In this document: in pieces, positions 23,521-35,321 of the stretch | How the letters are laid out: every line of letters begins with the position of its first letter | Position numbering within the stretch: the stretch's first letter is position 1 | Source of the DNA: Climacium dendroides | Lineage: Eukaryota > Streptophyta > Bryopsida > Hypnales > Climaciaceae | DNA: 64,000 bases | Assembly (NCBI GenBank): GCA_950106755.1 | Contig: OX467084.1 | Span: 27,593,213-27,657,212, forward strand | Reading direction: 5' to 3' | The notes under the pieces: model-generated | Database searches by the model: none | Seen by the model: the letters and a program-made list of their open reading frames with translations, nothing else | Told to the model about the DNA's origin: nothing | Translations under genes and position numbers: made by a program

Positions 23521-25480
23521 GGAGTGGATCACTACAAGCTATTCATGTCATTAGAGGGAGCCTTTGCAATTATCTATGGGGTGGAACCGAATACAATTTA
23601 TGCTCTAGAGTCAATTGGGAAGATTGTTGTTCCCCCCAAAACATTGGTGGTTTAAAGTTGTTTGATCTAAAGATTTCTCTAATGATGCTATTTGCTAAAT
23701 GGGTTCTTTATGGTATAGAACCATGCATATCTAACCTTAAGATTCTACTTAGATTTAGAATTGAAAAGATGAAACCAAATCCCAAAGGTGAATACTAGTT
23801 CCCCACTCAAACATGGCTTATGGTGCATAACCCCTTAATGACACGCGGTTCCTAGATTCAAAACAAAATCACTAGTGCTTGGCGCTATATGAATAAATTT
23901 ATTGAACCTATACCTTTGACAAAAGCCTTGGAAGTTCCCATGACCAACTTATGGTGGTCAAGTTGGTCATGAGAACTTCCAAGGCTTTAACTTTCATTTC
24001 ACACAAGAGAGGGCCAAGGAATTAGCAAAACAAGGACTTTGCACAATTGCTTACCTTTGAACATGGAGTTATGCAATTTTAGACCCTAGCCAAATGTAGC
24101 GACACAATTCAATCTCACAAACACAAAACAAAGACAATGGCGCTACATGATTTCTCACATCCTTCACGAGTAACTGACAATGTTCATCAATACCACCAAT
24201 GCAGTCACAATAAGTCAATGGTTAGGCATCTATGACATGCCAACTAATGAGCTATTTTTTCTTGTTTGGCAATGACATGGCTCCAAGATCCATGTCTTGC
24301 CTTTCCAACCTCAAGTTCTTTCCCTACCCATAGTAACCACTAGGACAACAATTAAGTCACTATCAAGACAACTCTCTATTACTTCAAGATCTAATAAAGA
24401 TACAATAGTTTAGGGCTTTATTAAGAGGGTAAGGAGTATGGGTGGACAAAAGAGCCGCATAGGAGTACCAAATTTCTTTTCGAGTAATCTACACTCAATG
24501 AAATTCAACCTAGGAAGATGGATATAGAAATTTAGGATTCAACTTACGTCCTACTCAATGTCCATAGGCAAACAATTCCTCACCAAACACAATCAACTAA
24601 AGCACTCCATTCCTTCTAAGTGAATTGACCACCTTTCACCTACTTTTGTCCTTGATTGGAGAGATGTGCGGCATAAGACTTGCTCACAAAAAGAAGCAGC
24701 ATTTATGTGGTTAATATGGCATAATGCGGTAGTGTTTCACTTGTGGAGAGCTCGCATCAACGTGAGTATTGACATTAGGTGCAATTGCTGCACATCCAAC
24801 ACCAAGAAGACACCTATTCATAGATTCTATTATTGCCTATGGATTCTAAAGGTTTAGGACTATGCCCAAATCATCCTCCATCGCCTTCACAAGGATCAAC
24901 CGATCTTAGGTCATCATAATCGTTTTAATTATACTCATTGTATTTTTGGGTCACCAATTCCGTGCAAATTTGGTCATTTGAAGACTATTTGGTGCTTACT
25001 CAGAGGTTAACATTGTGAATTATTTGAATCTCTAGAATAGCAAAGTATTCATGCAAAACATCTTGCCCTAGAAATTGGTACAAAAAGCCCTATGGGAGGC
25101 TCTTTTGGACTTAGATAAGACGGCACATATGAAAGCTCAAGGTAGAATCCGTTAGCAGTTCAACTAGACTGAAGCTATTTGGACTCAATTTGATAAGATT
25201 TGGTTGCAATTGCTTGTTCTAGCCACTAGGCAAGATGGTATGATTAGATGGAACCATATAGAACCTCCGCTATGTTCTTCATGTATGATAGTTTCCGCTA
25301 TTTTGTTTGTTTTAAAACAAATGAAATAGTTTCCCCTATTTGAATTCCGCTTCTCTGCTCGTTTTCTCTTCACTGTCCAATCCTCGTGGCTTGGGCTGCT
25401 TTGTACTTGTTTTTGGTTTCTTTTGATTCAGCGAGGTCTCCCTATTTGTTTGAAAAATAAATAAAACCCCAAAAAAACAA
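23521..25480 (+). pseudogene. L1-type LINE remnant: end of reverse transcriptase ORF with zf-RVT
   Basis: The conceptual reading near 23553-23800 gives RGSLCNYLWGGTEYN, then NIGGLKLFDLKISLMMLFAKW, the usual text after the catalytic part of plant LINE reverse transcriptases (FLWGG ... GGLGI.DL...N.ALL.KW). At 24666-24857 comes a zf-RVT-type segment with FMWLIWHNAVVFHLW, CNCC and a later HRFYYC. The end near 25380-25480 reads as a hydrophobic tail followed by an A-rich stretch (AAATAAATAAAACCCC), as at LINE 3' ends. Many stops and frameshifts and the absence of the endonuclease and catalytic reverse transcriptase regions show a dead, 5'-truncated copy. Such enzymes copy their own RNA at the nick site; this one cannot. 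It is disturbed at 23922-23988 by a hairpin. Confidence 0.65.
23922..23988. repeat. Near-perfect 29-bp hairpin
   Basis: Left arm 23922-23950 and right arm 23960-23988 are reverse complements with one mismatch, separated by the 9-base loop ATGGTGGTC. It lies inside the LINE remnant, which loses its reading frame at this point. Confidence 0.9.
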
Positions 25481-25528
25481 GTGTCAGGCAGAATAATTAG
25501 TGAAACCGAATTAAGTTAGCAGCTGCAC

Positions 25529-25981
25529 ATGGTCATTGAAGTTAACAGCCTGGATAGCTGGGCGACTGAAGAAAGTAAAAAGCTCCAAAGTCTTCGAAGG
25601 AGGAAAACGTGTTGCATTAGTGAGCTCCGTCGCCCCAGAATCCAGCGATCCGTTATCGAGGCAGTAAGACTCCTGTCTAATTTCTTTCTAAAACGGGACT
25701 CCGCCAATTTAGAGATGCCTTTCCCTATTCTCAAAGCGAGACACCTTTCTGATGTCACTCCCCACAGTCCCACTCCGTTATTGAATGCTCTGCGCTTGCG
25801 GCCTTGCGGGGAGAACATTTCAGTTGCCGATGCGGTTCCGGAGGCCTGCCTGCAGAGGTTCAGTTTTCTCTTTTCTCGTGTGCGGACGAATATTAATGAG
25901 AAGTGCACATTATTGATTGCAGAAATCACTGAGACTTGTCCTGAATACGAGCTTCATTCATCCATCACGGATTACAAGTAA
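25529..25981 (+). other. Open reading frame of 150 codons, unrecognised
   Basis: It lies in a short stretch of higher GC content directly after the LINE tail. The conceptual product starts MVIEVNSLDSWATEESKK, is Arg/Leu-rich and has no motif I recognise. The opposite strand is also open for 137 codons over the same span, which weakens either call. It could be a captured exon, an old gene fragment or chance. Confidence 0.2.
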
Positions 25982-27519
25982 TCAATACTAACAGTAAATA
26001 GAGTAAGGCTGGAGATTGGTGATTGCATCAGGCAGCCAGAGGAGCCCGGGAGTTTTCATGATATGCACCCTCACTGTCACTGACCTGACCGTAAGTTAAG
26101 TTATAGCCTACCGCGGCTTGTGCGGTTCATAACTTCGACTTATAAAATGACAATGATCAAGTCTATTGAATCTGCATGAAGAATTGAAGTCTGACCATCT
26201 TCAGCAACTGCACCCAGTCCTCTTAATGCCACAGCCTCCGCACCCCAACGCAAGTGCTTCTAGGGACTAGGGAGTGCTTTTGTTACATCTTGGTAATACC
26301 GGTAGTATACTGTTCCAAGTTAAGGTGACATTAAAGAACGGTAAGGTTTTACACCCAAAACGGCCACATTGGGCTACTGTGCCAAGTCACTACTATTAGA
26401 CTAGTTAAATTTTTCATATCTTCTTGTTTGCACGTGAAAGGAGGTTCCAACGCACCAAAGAACATGGCATTTGGATATCGTGTGCAAAAGTTATGAAGGA
26501 ACAAAGTTTGGTTCTAAATAGATTATTCCACATAGATACATAATTGATTTTGGAGATGTACACATAGTGAAAATGGTGGTTTAGGGTCAATGCTGCATTT
26601 AGGAGGCCTAACTTACATCATATGAATTTGTAAGGGATGAAGATAGTGGTCTAGAAACCATTTCATACTTGTCAAAAAAACTCACTTCACATTTATATGT
26701 GATTTCTTGTAACAGAATTGAGTATATATGTGTCACTCAAAACATACATTGATAGTATAAAGTGTATATTCAACTTTGAAGTTTCAAGGCCTATCATTAA
26801 TAACCTAAAAATACATTCAATGTTTTAAGGCCTATCACTACAAAAAAAACATTCAAAACTACCATTTCTATTGCAATGAGCATAAAAATTAATTTTTTTT
26901 TCTATATTTAAGTATGGGGAGATCACTCTTTGTAGAGTTAAGAAGGCATTCGATAAGAGGCTATTTACCTTAATTATTGCATTTAAGATGATCATATTTT
27001 TACATTAAAAGCCATAAGGGGCATGTTTCGAATACCCTGTAGTTTTTATAAATTAATTCATGTGGTTTTTTAAGTGGGACTATCTTATATATAAAATTTT
27101 ATTTTTTTAATTTCCTAAGTGACTTGTCCATCAACTGGACAGATAGGCCAACCAACATATGTATGTATGTACATACATATGTAAGATCCTAACAAATGTT
27201 GAGGTTGAATCTTGACTTTTTATTGTTTCAATGGACATCCAAATGTGACGCTCAAAATCATGATCCACATTTATATTCATTGTACTATGAAAATTTTGCA
27301 GGCCTCTACTTGTCAAGGCTAATTTATTCATAAGAAAATCCCTATTATGTAATATTTTTACACAATCTAAATTGTATATACTAGAATATGTAGCGTTTCA
27401 CAATCCCTATAGTAGCCCTACATATTATATAAAATTTCCTTGCTTCAAATTAAATGGACCTTATCTTTTAATTCATGTAATTTTCTAAAAAAACCCATAG
27501 TGATCTCTTGGATATCTAA
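25982..27519. other. Intergenic DNA, no gene recognised
   Basis: The first 500 bases keep moderate GC content, then it turns AT-rich. CACTACAAAAAAAA at about 26835 resembles a CACTA-type terminus and the following text resembles 58220-58290, so it may mark a dispersed repeat. An 18-bp perfect palindrome within TATG repeats lies at 27162-27179. Confidence 0.4.
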
Positions 27520-27542
27520 AAGTAGGATCTTGCACTATACTA

Positions 27543-27700
27543 AGGTAAAAACACCCAATCCTATCCATGTATCCAATTATGTATCGATAGTACAAAAATC
27601 CTATCCATGTATCCAATTTAGTATCGATACTACAAAAATGTTCACCCTTGGTACATTGTGACAGATTTGGGTACAAGGATAGGATTGAGTACTTTTACCT
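27543..27700. mobile_element. 158-bp MITE with TA target duplication
   Basis: The left end AGGTAAAAACACCCAATCC is mirrored by the right end GGATTGAGTACTTTTACCT (about 25 bp of inverted similarity, a few mismatches). TA flanks both sides (27541-27542, 27701-27702). The related repeat at 58.3 kb lacks exactly this block and reads ACTATATTAGTATAAG across the junction, so it is a natural unoccupied site that supports the TA duplication and the boundaries. Inside are two near-copies of a 43-base unit (CCTATCCATGTATCCAAT...). Confidence 0.8.
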
Positions 27701-28217
27701 TAGTATAAGAATATGTAGAAGAAAATTCAAAAACTTTGACTGCTAGGATTGCAAGAAATTTGCATTTAAAGCAAAGAATTTTTTTTTTGCACCTTGTTTG
27801 TCTAGATTTATTGGCTTCGAATCGTCTTAACTTAAAACTTTTGTATTATTGATTTTGAATTTCTAATTTTTTTATGTTGAAGAATGGAGGTGAGAATTGG
27901 GAATTTTTTTAAACAAACAAACAAAAATATTTTATTTCATTCTTAGAAACATTGTTATATAGAAAATTTCAAAAAACTGGCATATTCCATGTGCCATTTT
28001 CAAACTGCTTGATTTAAATTGTGAAAGAGTAATCTAGGACTAGTATAGATTTTAGACCGCATGGTCTAAACTATAAAAGTGTCATCTAAGATTGGCATAG
28101 ATTTAAACATTTAAGATAGATGTAAATTTCAACCCGTCCCATCTGAACCATGAAAACTACCAAAGTTGTTCAATGGAACCATTTTAATGAAATTCTTCAT
28201 TTATAGAAAAGTTGGTA

Positions 28218-28747
28218 CTCCCTTTGTCCTAAAATGATTTTATTGCACTTTGTAATGTTGCAAATTGGTTAGATTTGGTTTTTGATTGCTATTTGGGACC
28301 AATAAAACAATGCCAAGTAGTAATTTCCCTCTATCCATGCAATCATCAATCAAAAGACAAATAAAATGATTAAAAGGGTTAATCAATACTATTCATTCAT
28401 ATGTTTGGTATCTCTTTTATTGCCCAATTGAAAGGGATGATGTTTTAGGAGGAGGAATAAAGGGTCACACATGGTCTTGGACATATACTAAATGCCTACA
28501 AAATGACAACTACTCACTCAACAATTAATTGACTACTAATACTCTTTGAAAATGCCCCTCAAATATCTATTTTTTAATATTCCAAAAATACACTTTGTGA
28601 AAGACTCCAAAACTCAAAGTTTTTAGAATGCTAATAGTACACCAAACTCTACTTATAAGAAAGACAAAATTGGTTTTTTAAATGTTATTTTTAGCCTTAA
28701 TCCAGAATATTTTGTTTAACAAGAAGATCATTTTGAAATGGAGATAG
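28218..28747. mobile_element. Stowaway-like MITE
   Basis: Ends are CTCCCTTTGTCCTAAAATGA and, inverted, CTATCTCCATTTCAAAATGA, with TA on both sides (28216-28217, 28748-28749). TA duplication and CTCCCT-type ends are known for Stowaway/mariner-related MITEs. The interior is non-coding. Confidence 0.65.
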
Positions 28748-28930
28748 TATGAGATAAAAGGAAAAACTAAATTGTTAATAATTTTAAGATGGAATTGAAA
28801 TACACTAATCCCCAAAATGAGATTGTTCTAGCATATAAACTAAACTATACAAAAAAAAAATTTAGAAAAATTGTGAAAATTGAATTCAAAAATGAATCTT
28901 ATAAGTTATTTTTTGAAAAAGATGCTATCA

Positions 28931-30877
28931 TTATAATAAAATTGGGCCCTTAGGGTACCTTCTAGAGTAGCCTTGAATGGGAACCTTAATATGATTTAAA
29001 TGCACATTTGTAAAAGAAGGAATGACATGTCCCCCTATATCCATCTATGTTTGACATCATGATGTTTACACAATTGCATGCCTTCTATTAGACAATGGGA
29101 CATTAAGTACATCCTATCATTTAAATCCTTAGTACATCAAGGAAATTCCTTAGATGAAAAAGGGATAAATTTAGTGCAACTAAATACTAGTGTCTCATAA
29201 TGCTTATACAATGAAATGCTTCTTATTGAACAATGAGACACTAGGTACTTCTTATAATTGGAGTCCTTGGTACTACAAGGGAATTCTTTATTTTGATGAT
29301 ATATAGGACAATATGTTACCTACTGTAACATAAATGCACCTAATTATTTCTAAATATGCAATTGGATATTGCTCATACTATCCAATTGTTTGATTTTTGT
29401 CAAATCTTATTGAAAGTCAAAAGTTAGAATATTTTAAACTTTCTTCTTATGTATTTTTGAACATTATATGAATAAATCATGAATTTTCAAAGTACAAAAA
29501 AACAGGTGTATTCAAAAGTGGCTTTAGGCTTTTATAAATCATGAATTGAGGCAATAAATTTGAATGAAGAATTTGTAGGGTTTGGTTTTAGAAAGGGGTC
29601 AAAATTAGGCGTAGTTACTTTACACCTAAAGAATTAGAAGAAAGCAATGTAGAAATTGCATTTGCAGATAGAAAGATTTTAAACTTTTCACTTAAGCCAA
29701 TGTGCATAATTAGATCAAATTTACAATTGAGGGTTATTTTTCTTGCAACTAATAAGAAATCACAAAATTTCAAAAAAAATTATGTCTTTTAGAGAATATT
29801 TGTAGTTTGTATGAAAATTCATAATCAAGACTTGAGAAAATCATAAAATATCCTATAGGTGCGTGTTCAAAGTACCTTCAAGGGAATCCAAAATTATTCA
29901 CTAGAGACTCTATCACTTCATAACCATTAAATGAACCATGTGTAAAGTTGTAAGGTGTGTATACCTATAATCAATAGTTAGTGTCTAGAAAGCGACACCT
30001 ACATTTGAATCAATAAATGGTACAAAATTAGATATTGATTATAGGAAGTGGAAGTTGTAATTAAGATATGAAAGTAAGGTGTATTAGGTTTTTCTATACA
30101 TTTAGTTTGATAATAATTTAAGAATTCATAACTTATTTATACCATGTCCTAATAGTGGTTGCCAAAAAGATTTAATATTTTTATATTAATAATAACTTTA
30201 TTCAACTATAACTAGAAACAATTATTAGCTTGTATATTTTAGACAATGTACAAGCATAGAGTAAGGTCATATTGATAGCACTTCATTAAAAGTCTAATTG
30301 ACAAAACTCATAGGTGACAACATCACGTTCAAATCCTTTAGTTTATGTAGTCTTAACAAATTTCAAGTCATATTTTAATTCCTAATTTACTATAGTATTT
30401 TAAGGTCCAAAATTGTTTCATCACTAATGCAAGGTCAAAATCTTCACCTATATATATTATCAAAACTACCTATAGATCATTTAATTGACCTATTCAAGTA
30501 CATCCTTCTAAAATTTTAGAGAATATCTCTACTGATTGCAAGTTGAATTTGCCTAAATTTCAAAATGTAAACTTGCCATTTCTAAAGGTAAAATTTTGTC
30601 TTTCAACTTTTCAAGATATACTATAACTTGTATGTCTAATAACTTGTGCACTTTAGAAGTTGTGTGCCTATAACTAGTATGTATACCCATAACATACAAC
30701 TTATAGGACATATAAGTTATAGGACATACTAGTAAGTGCACCCATAGTATATAAGTTATAGGATATACTAGCAAGTGCACCTATAACTAGTATGTGCACA
30801 AGTTATAAGATATACAAGTTATATGCCCTACAAACTTGTGCACTAAAACATGTATGTCATATAACTTGTGCACTTTA
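28931..30877. other. AT-rich intergenic DNA with AACTTGT/CACTTGTG short repeats
   Basis: No gene recognised. At 29020-29290 a block with GTGTCTCATAATG and ATTGAACAATGAGACACTA.GTAC is roughly duplicated. At about 30620-30860 the words AACTTGTGCACTTTA, ATAAGTTATAGGA and ACTAGTATGT recur many times on both strands, making a self-complementary cluster. Confidence 0.5.
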
Positions 30878-31154
30878 GTAAATATGTTAGAAAAAGATTG
30901 AGATTATATGAAAAAATTATAAAATAGAAAGGTGATATTGGATGAAAGAAAAAACCTAAGTCACTATAGCAAATATGTTAGAAAAAGATTGAGATTATAT
31001 GAAAAAATTATAAAATAGAAAGGTGATATTGGATGAAAGAAAAAAACCTAAGTCACAGACTATAGCAAATATGTTAGAAAAAGATTGAGATTATATGAAA
31101 AAATTATAAAATAGAAAGGTGATATTGGATGAAAGAAAAAACCTAAGTCACTAA
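30878..31154. repeat. Tandem array, three copies of 91-96 bp
   Basis: Units begin AATATGTTAGAAAAAGATTG at 30881, 30972 and 31068 and are almost identical apart from an extra five bases (CAGAC-type) in the second spacer, indicating recent expansion. Confidence 0.95.
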
Positions 31155-31539
31155 CAGCTTTCACAAAAAATTAAGGGTTGTAAATCCTTATGGTGAAAAT
31201 GTTCTAGAAAGCAACACACATCCTATGTTCTGAATTTTATTTTATTATTTTCAAAACTAAAATAAAAAAATGATTATATAATTTTTCTACCTTCATTGGT
31301 TGCAAAATATAACTCTCATCTCATTATTTGGAATTGAATAGTTCAAATGTTTTTGAATAAACATTAAAATACACGATTAAAGAAACTTTAAAATCCTTTT
31401 AACTTTTGTAATTTTTATTAGAATGATGTGAAATAAAGGTTCATATGTAGATTAGGGTGATTAGCATCCATCCTAAAAATTTCATGCAATGATTATGAAG
31501 TAAATAAGGTTAAGAAACCAATTGTTAAGAAACCACATC

Positions 31540-31722
31540 CAATACCCAACCACAACCACACTCAATATCCAACCACAACCACATCCAATATCCAACTTCC
31601 AACCACAACCACATCCAACACATCCAATACCCAACTTCCAACCACAACCACATCCAATACCCAACTTGTAGGGTGCACTATTTCCAACAATACCCAACTT
31701 GTAGGGTGCACTATTTCCAACA
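31540..31722. repeat. Minisatellite of CCACAACCACATCCAA-type units
   Basis: Units of about 25-40 bases built from CCAACTTCCAACCACAACCACATCC repeat irregularly, followed by two copies of a 37-base unit (ACCCAACTTGTAGGGTGC...TTTCCAAC). Confidence 0.85.
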
Positions 31723-31990
31723 TTAGTCTGGAATTGAAGATTGCAATGTTTTTCTTTTTCTTTTTTTCCTTTTCAAAGTTGGGACTAATAAGCTTATGAT
31801 ACATGTCCTGAAATAGTGAGCAAGAATGTTGGAAGTAGTGAACATCAAAGTAGTTCTTGAATGTTCTTTCTTGAATGTTTTTGACTGTTCGGAGTTGAAT
31901 GACTTAGACATTGGCTATTGGACAAGTGCACTTTTGAACTCCCCAAATTCATAGTAATTTCAATTTGGGGAATAAAATTCTGAGAATTTT
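31680..31990. repeat. Dispersed repeat B, copy 1
   Basis: It shares ordered text with 43530-43760 and 61700-61980: GGGTGCACTATTTCCAAC, AAGTTGGGACTAATA, TATGATACATGTCC, AGTGAGCAAGAA, GGAAGTAGTGAA, and CATAGTAATTTCAATTT.GG.AATAAA. Confidence 0.7.
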
Positions 31991-34900
31991 GCTATCCCCT
32001 CATCTGCTCCTCATCTGCTCCAAAATTGATTAAATAAACGACTGTTGGTGCCTCAACCTTAGAGGATGCCCAAGTTCTACAAAAACCCAGAGTGGGCTCC
32101 TCAGTCAATTAGTTTTGACTGTACTCAGTGTACTGACTTGAACAAAAAGTTAATTACTTGACTTAACTTTCAAAAAGAAACTGAATACTTTGTTGCAAGC
32201 TCCGTTCCGTCAGTCTGCCTTGACCAATAACGTCAGCAGATAAGATTCAGCAAGTTTTGTTTATTGCCACGTCGTACGGCCCATTTCATTCTGCAAAGAG
32301 GAATCTTTGTGTCCGTTCAGCCACGATAGCTCAAATATTGAGGAATGTGCTTGGACGTCCGTCCCAAGTGAGAAAACAGAAAAGGAGCATGAATGCTAGA
32401 CTAAATAATCAACTTAAAACTCGATCGGCTCCACTTACTATGTATAAACATGAGATTTATACAATATAGAACATTAATTTTAATGTTAAGATCAGGAGTT
32501 AGCTTCAGCGATGAGTCAATCAGCACAGGCCGCGCGCACCGCGGTAACTACAGTACAGACAGCAAAAGACAAGTCCAACCTTCGGCTACTTTGTATAAAA
32601 TATGAAAAGACAAGCACAACGGTTGCTGAACTGAACATTCTGTTTCTAAGCTTAAACTGTTGACTCTGGAAACTTCAATTTGATAAGAATTCCGTCCTGT
32701 CATTCAAGAAACTTCAAATTTCTAGATTCTCTAGAATAAGGTGATCAACCACCTCATCATAATATATGTACACCGTACTGGAGTCTCGTGAGCGAAGGTT
32801 TGAAGGTACAAAGCGATGTAATGCGATGCCATGAACCTAGCTTCACAGCTAAAACATCATCAGATTGATTATATGATGAAGATTCCAGGCAGATATTTCA
32901 AAGAATTTCTGTATAATAAATAATTTCGCTTTACATGGTAGTAACTGCATGGACGAGATGGATATATCCGCAATAACATGCACATGCATGATCTATATCT
33001 ATGCAATTGAATTTAGGTGTAACCTTATACAACCATGAAGATGTCAGCTCGGAAACTTTCTGCCATGACTAAAACCGCATAATGATCAATTTCAGACGAA
33101 GCATCCAAACTGATGGAACCTAGTTTCGGCGAACTGATTGCAGACTTCAACGAGTACTAGATACTGTTTCAAATCTGAGCTATCGACTAGCCAGGGCAAC
33201 CGTCTCGATCACGATGTCGCAAGGGCACCCCACCCCCCTGCAGAGTAAGAATCCTTCAGATATCAAATCTGAATACCGGAGACGAATATGTGCTCAGAAA
33301 TGCCAGAATTTTTTAAACTTAAGGTCCTGGATCAAGATAGATTTAACAACATTCAAAGATTCAGAGTGCACCCAGCTCAGAATTATACTCGAGAAGCGCG
33401 ACGTCTGCTTGAACACACATAAGTCCAGAAATGAGCATCAAGTTACATTGTGGGAGATACTGGAACAGGCACCTGCAAAATTCACAAAAAAAGAAGCGAA
33501 GCTAGGAGTTGAGATTCCCCCAACAGTCAAATAAAGCTTACCGATATCTAGATGTCCACGGATATGATATCCTAGGGTCCTCCGCTGAATTGGAGGTCTC
33601 CAATTATAGTGCTGGTACACGCTAGTCAGACCTGTTTGAAATTCAGATACAGTAATATTTTCGAGATAAATGTTATCGAAAATGGCGTCATGAACACAGG
33701 ACACTGCAGAATTTCGAGAAGTCACACTAAGCCTGTTATCGATAATCCGGCAAGGAATTGCAGTGCGCACTCACTGGTGACAGCAGGGCACTCCAGTACA
33801 GAAATCGGTGTATGCAGAACAGCTAAACGATTCAGAAATGATTAGATAATTAAAGCTCGACAATCTACAATCACCAACGATTGCAGTTCCATTAGTTTCA
33901 TACCTCCAAGAATTTGAAGTGGCACCGCAACAGACGTTCAGAGCGCTACCAGAGCGTTATGCAACTTCATACAAGCCCACTGACTGTTCAATTCTCAGAG
34001 GCAAATTACAACAATACATTACTAGGCAACTCCATACTATTGTAGAAAACTTAGGCCCAAATTCAAACCAATATGGCTTTCCTTCCAGTTGCATGGCTCC
34101 CCAAGTCCACAAAACCGATGAAACGCACAGTTACATACAATAAGTAGGGCAGTATACCACTCATATAAGTAGCTCCAGAAGGACATAAAGCATTTTCAGT
34201 CCTTGGTCTCAGGAAAACAGAGTACTATAAATCAGAAGTCCGCAGATCATGCCTGCGTTCAATTCAAAGTCGGGACAACTCTACAACATGTGTGTTCACG
34301 TGATCATCGGGGATCTTCATCAATTTAATCACGGATATATCAAGTGTTGAATACATCAGACCTCGAATCCCAACAAGGGGACTGTCTAGCTAGCTCCAGC
34401 TGGTCACTGGTACATGGACACCCGCGGTCGACTGCTCCTGTTGCCCGCACTCAAGGAGCGAGCAGGCAACCCATTGATAGTTCGCATTTACACTGTCTAG
34501 CAAAATTTGCTGCAAGTGAAACGTCTCCCCAACGTCCACAGCCCCCGAGCCAGTGGATTCCAGGATCGACGGCGATTAGACATAACCACAAGGACTCGCA
34601 AGTCTCGGGTACTAATTGGCATCTACCTCCTACAAGACCACGCCACCCGAGTCGACGCTGCCTGTCTGCGAACTCCACTCGTACCTACCTGCCTATCTAC
34701 CTGCCAGATAGCCACCGAGCCTTATTCTCCCATGAAACCTTCAGATAAGTGCGGCAACACACCAAGAAAACCTACCCGAGACCTCAATCTACTCCCAAAC
34801 AGAGCAAACTGCCACCGAATCAACGCTGAACCCCCGTTCCTACTTATCTAGACCCGATTTGCTAACGGAAAATTAGAGGGACAAAGCTGATTAGACACGA

Positions 34901-35321
34901 ACGCAGTCATGGCCCTTCTGAGCAGTGCAAGCAGGTTGATGCACCTCCTCCTGGGCAGATTCAGACTGGACTTGTGGCCTTCGGCGGTTGCTCCACACTA
35001 TCATGTACATGAAGTTGGAAAAAAAAATTAAAAAAATTAAGAAAGAAAGGTTCCATGAATAAATACCCTGTGCAGTCACTGGATTTACAGTACATGGCTC
35101 CGGAAGCGTCGAGGTTTTGAGGGCCTGCATGCCCTAAATCTACCATCATGCCTGCCTGTCCTGACTGTGTGACCGCGAAAACAACAACCCCAGCAGCTCC
35201 AATTGCTAACGCAGAGCGACGCCCAAGGGGCCACAGCATCCATGCATCACGGACATGGCCGTGCAGAATTCCTGGTTCCCAACTGGATTCATCCCGCGAG
35301 CTCAGTCGTCCGTCGTCCTGG
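31991..35321. other. Low-copy island downstream of the AHL gene
   Basis: GC content near 43%, few repeats and frequent CpG contrast with the flanks, as in genic DNA. No conserved protein was recognised in six frames; open stretches (33214-33534, 34344-34748 and others) overlap on both strands and lack motifs. Part may be the long 3' untranslated region of the AHL gene, which is transcribed towards it, or a non-coding transcript. Confidence 0.4.

Larger units (their letters stand above)
27520..28930. repeat. Dispersed repeat A, copy 1 (carries two later insertions)
   Basis: Flanking text on either side of the insertions matches 58318-58800 in order: GGATCTTG.ACTATA, TATAAGAATRTGT, TTCAAAAACTTTGAC, TTTGCATTTAAA, GCACCTTGTT, ATTGATTTTGAATTTCTAAT, then TAAATTGTTRAT, GAAATTGAAATAYACTAATC and AAAAAGATGCT. 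This copy is about 900 bp longer because of the two elements listed next plus some unmatched sequence. Confidence 0.7.

Noticed and set aside
25529..25981. Confident protein gene after the LINE
   Set aside because: Both strands are open over the same stretch and no family or splice context supports either; reported only as a low-confidence frame.
26835..26848. CACTACAAAAAAAA as a CACTA transposon end
   Set aside because: No inverted partner or 3-bp duplication was found; A-rich text makes a chance match likely.
27155..27182. Long palindrome in CATATGTATGTATGTACATAC
   Set aside because: Only 18 bases are perfect and the rest is slippage of a TATG simple repeat.
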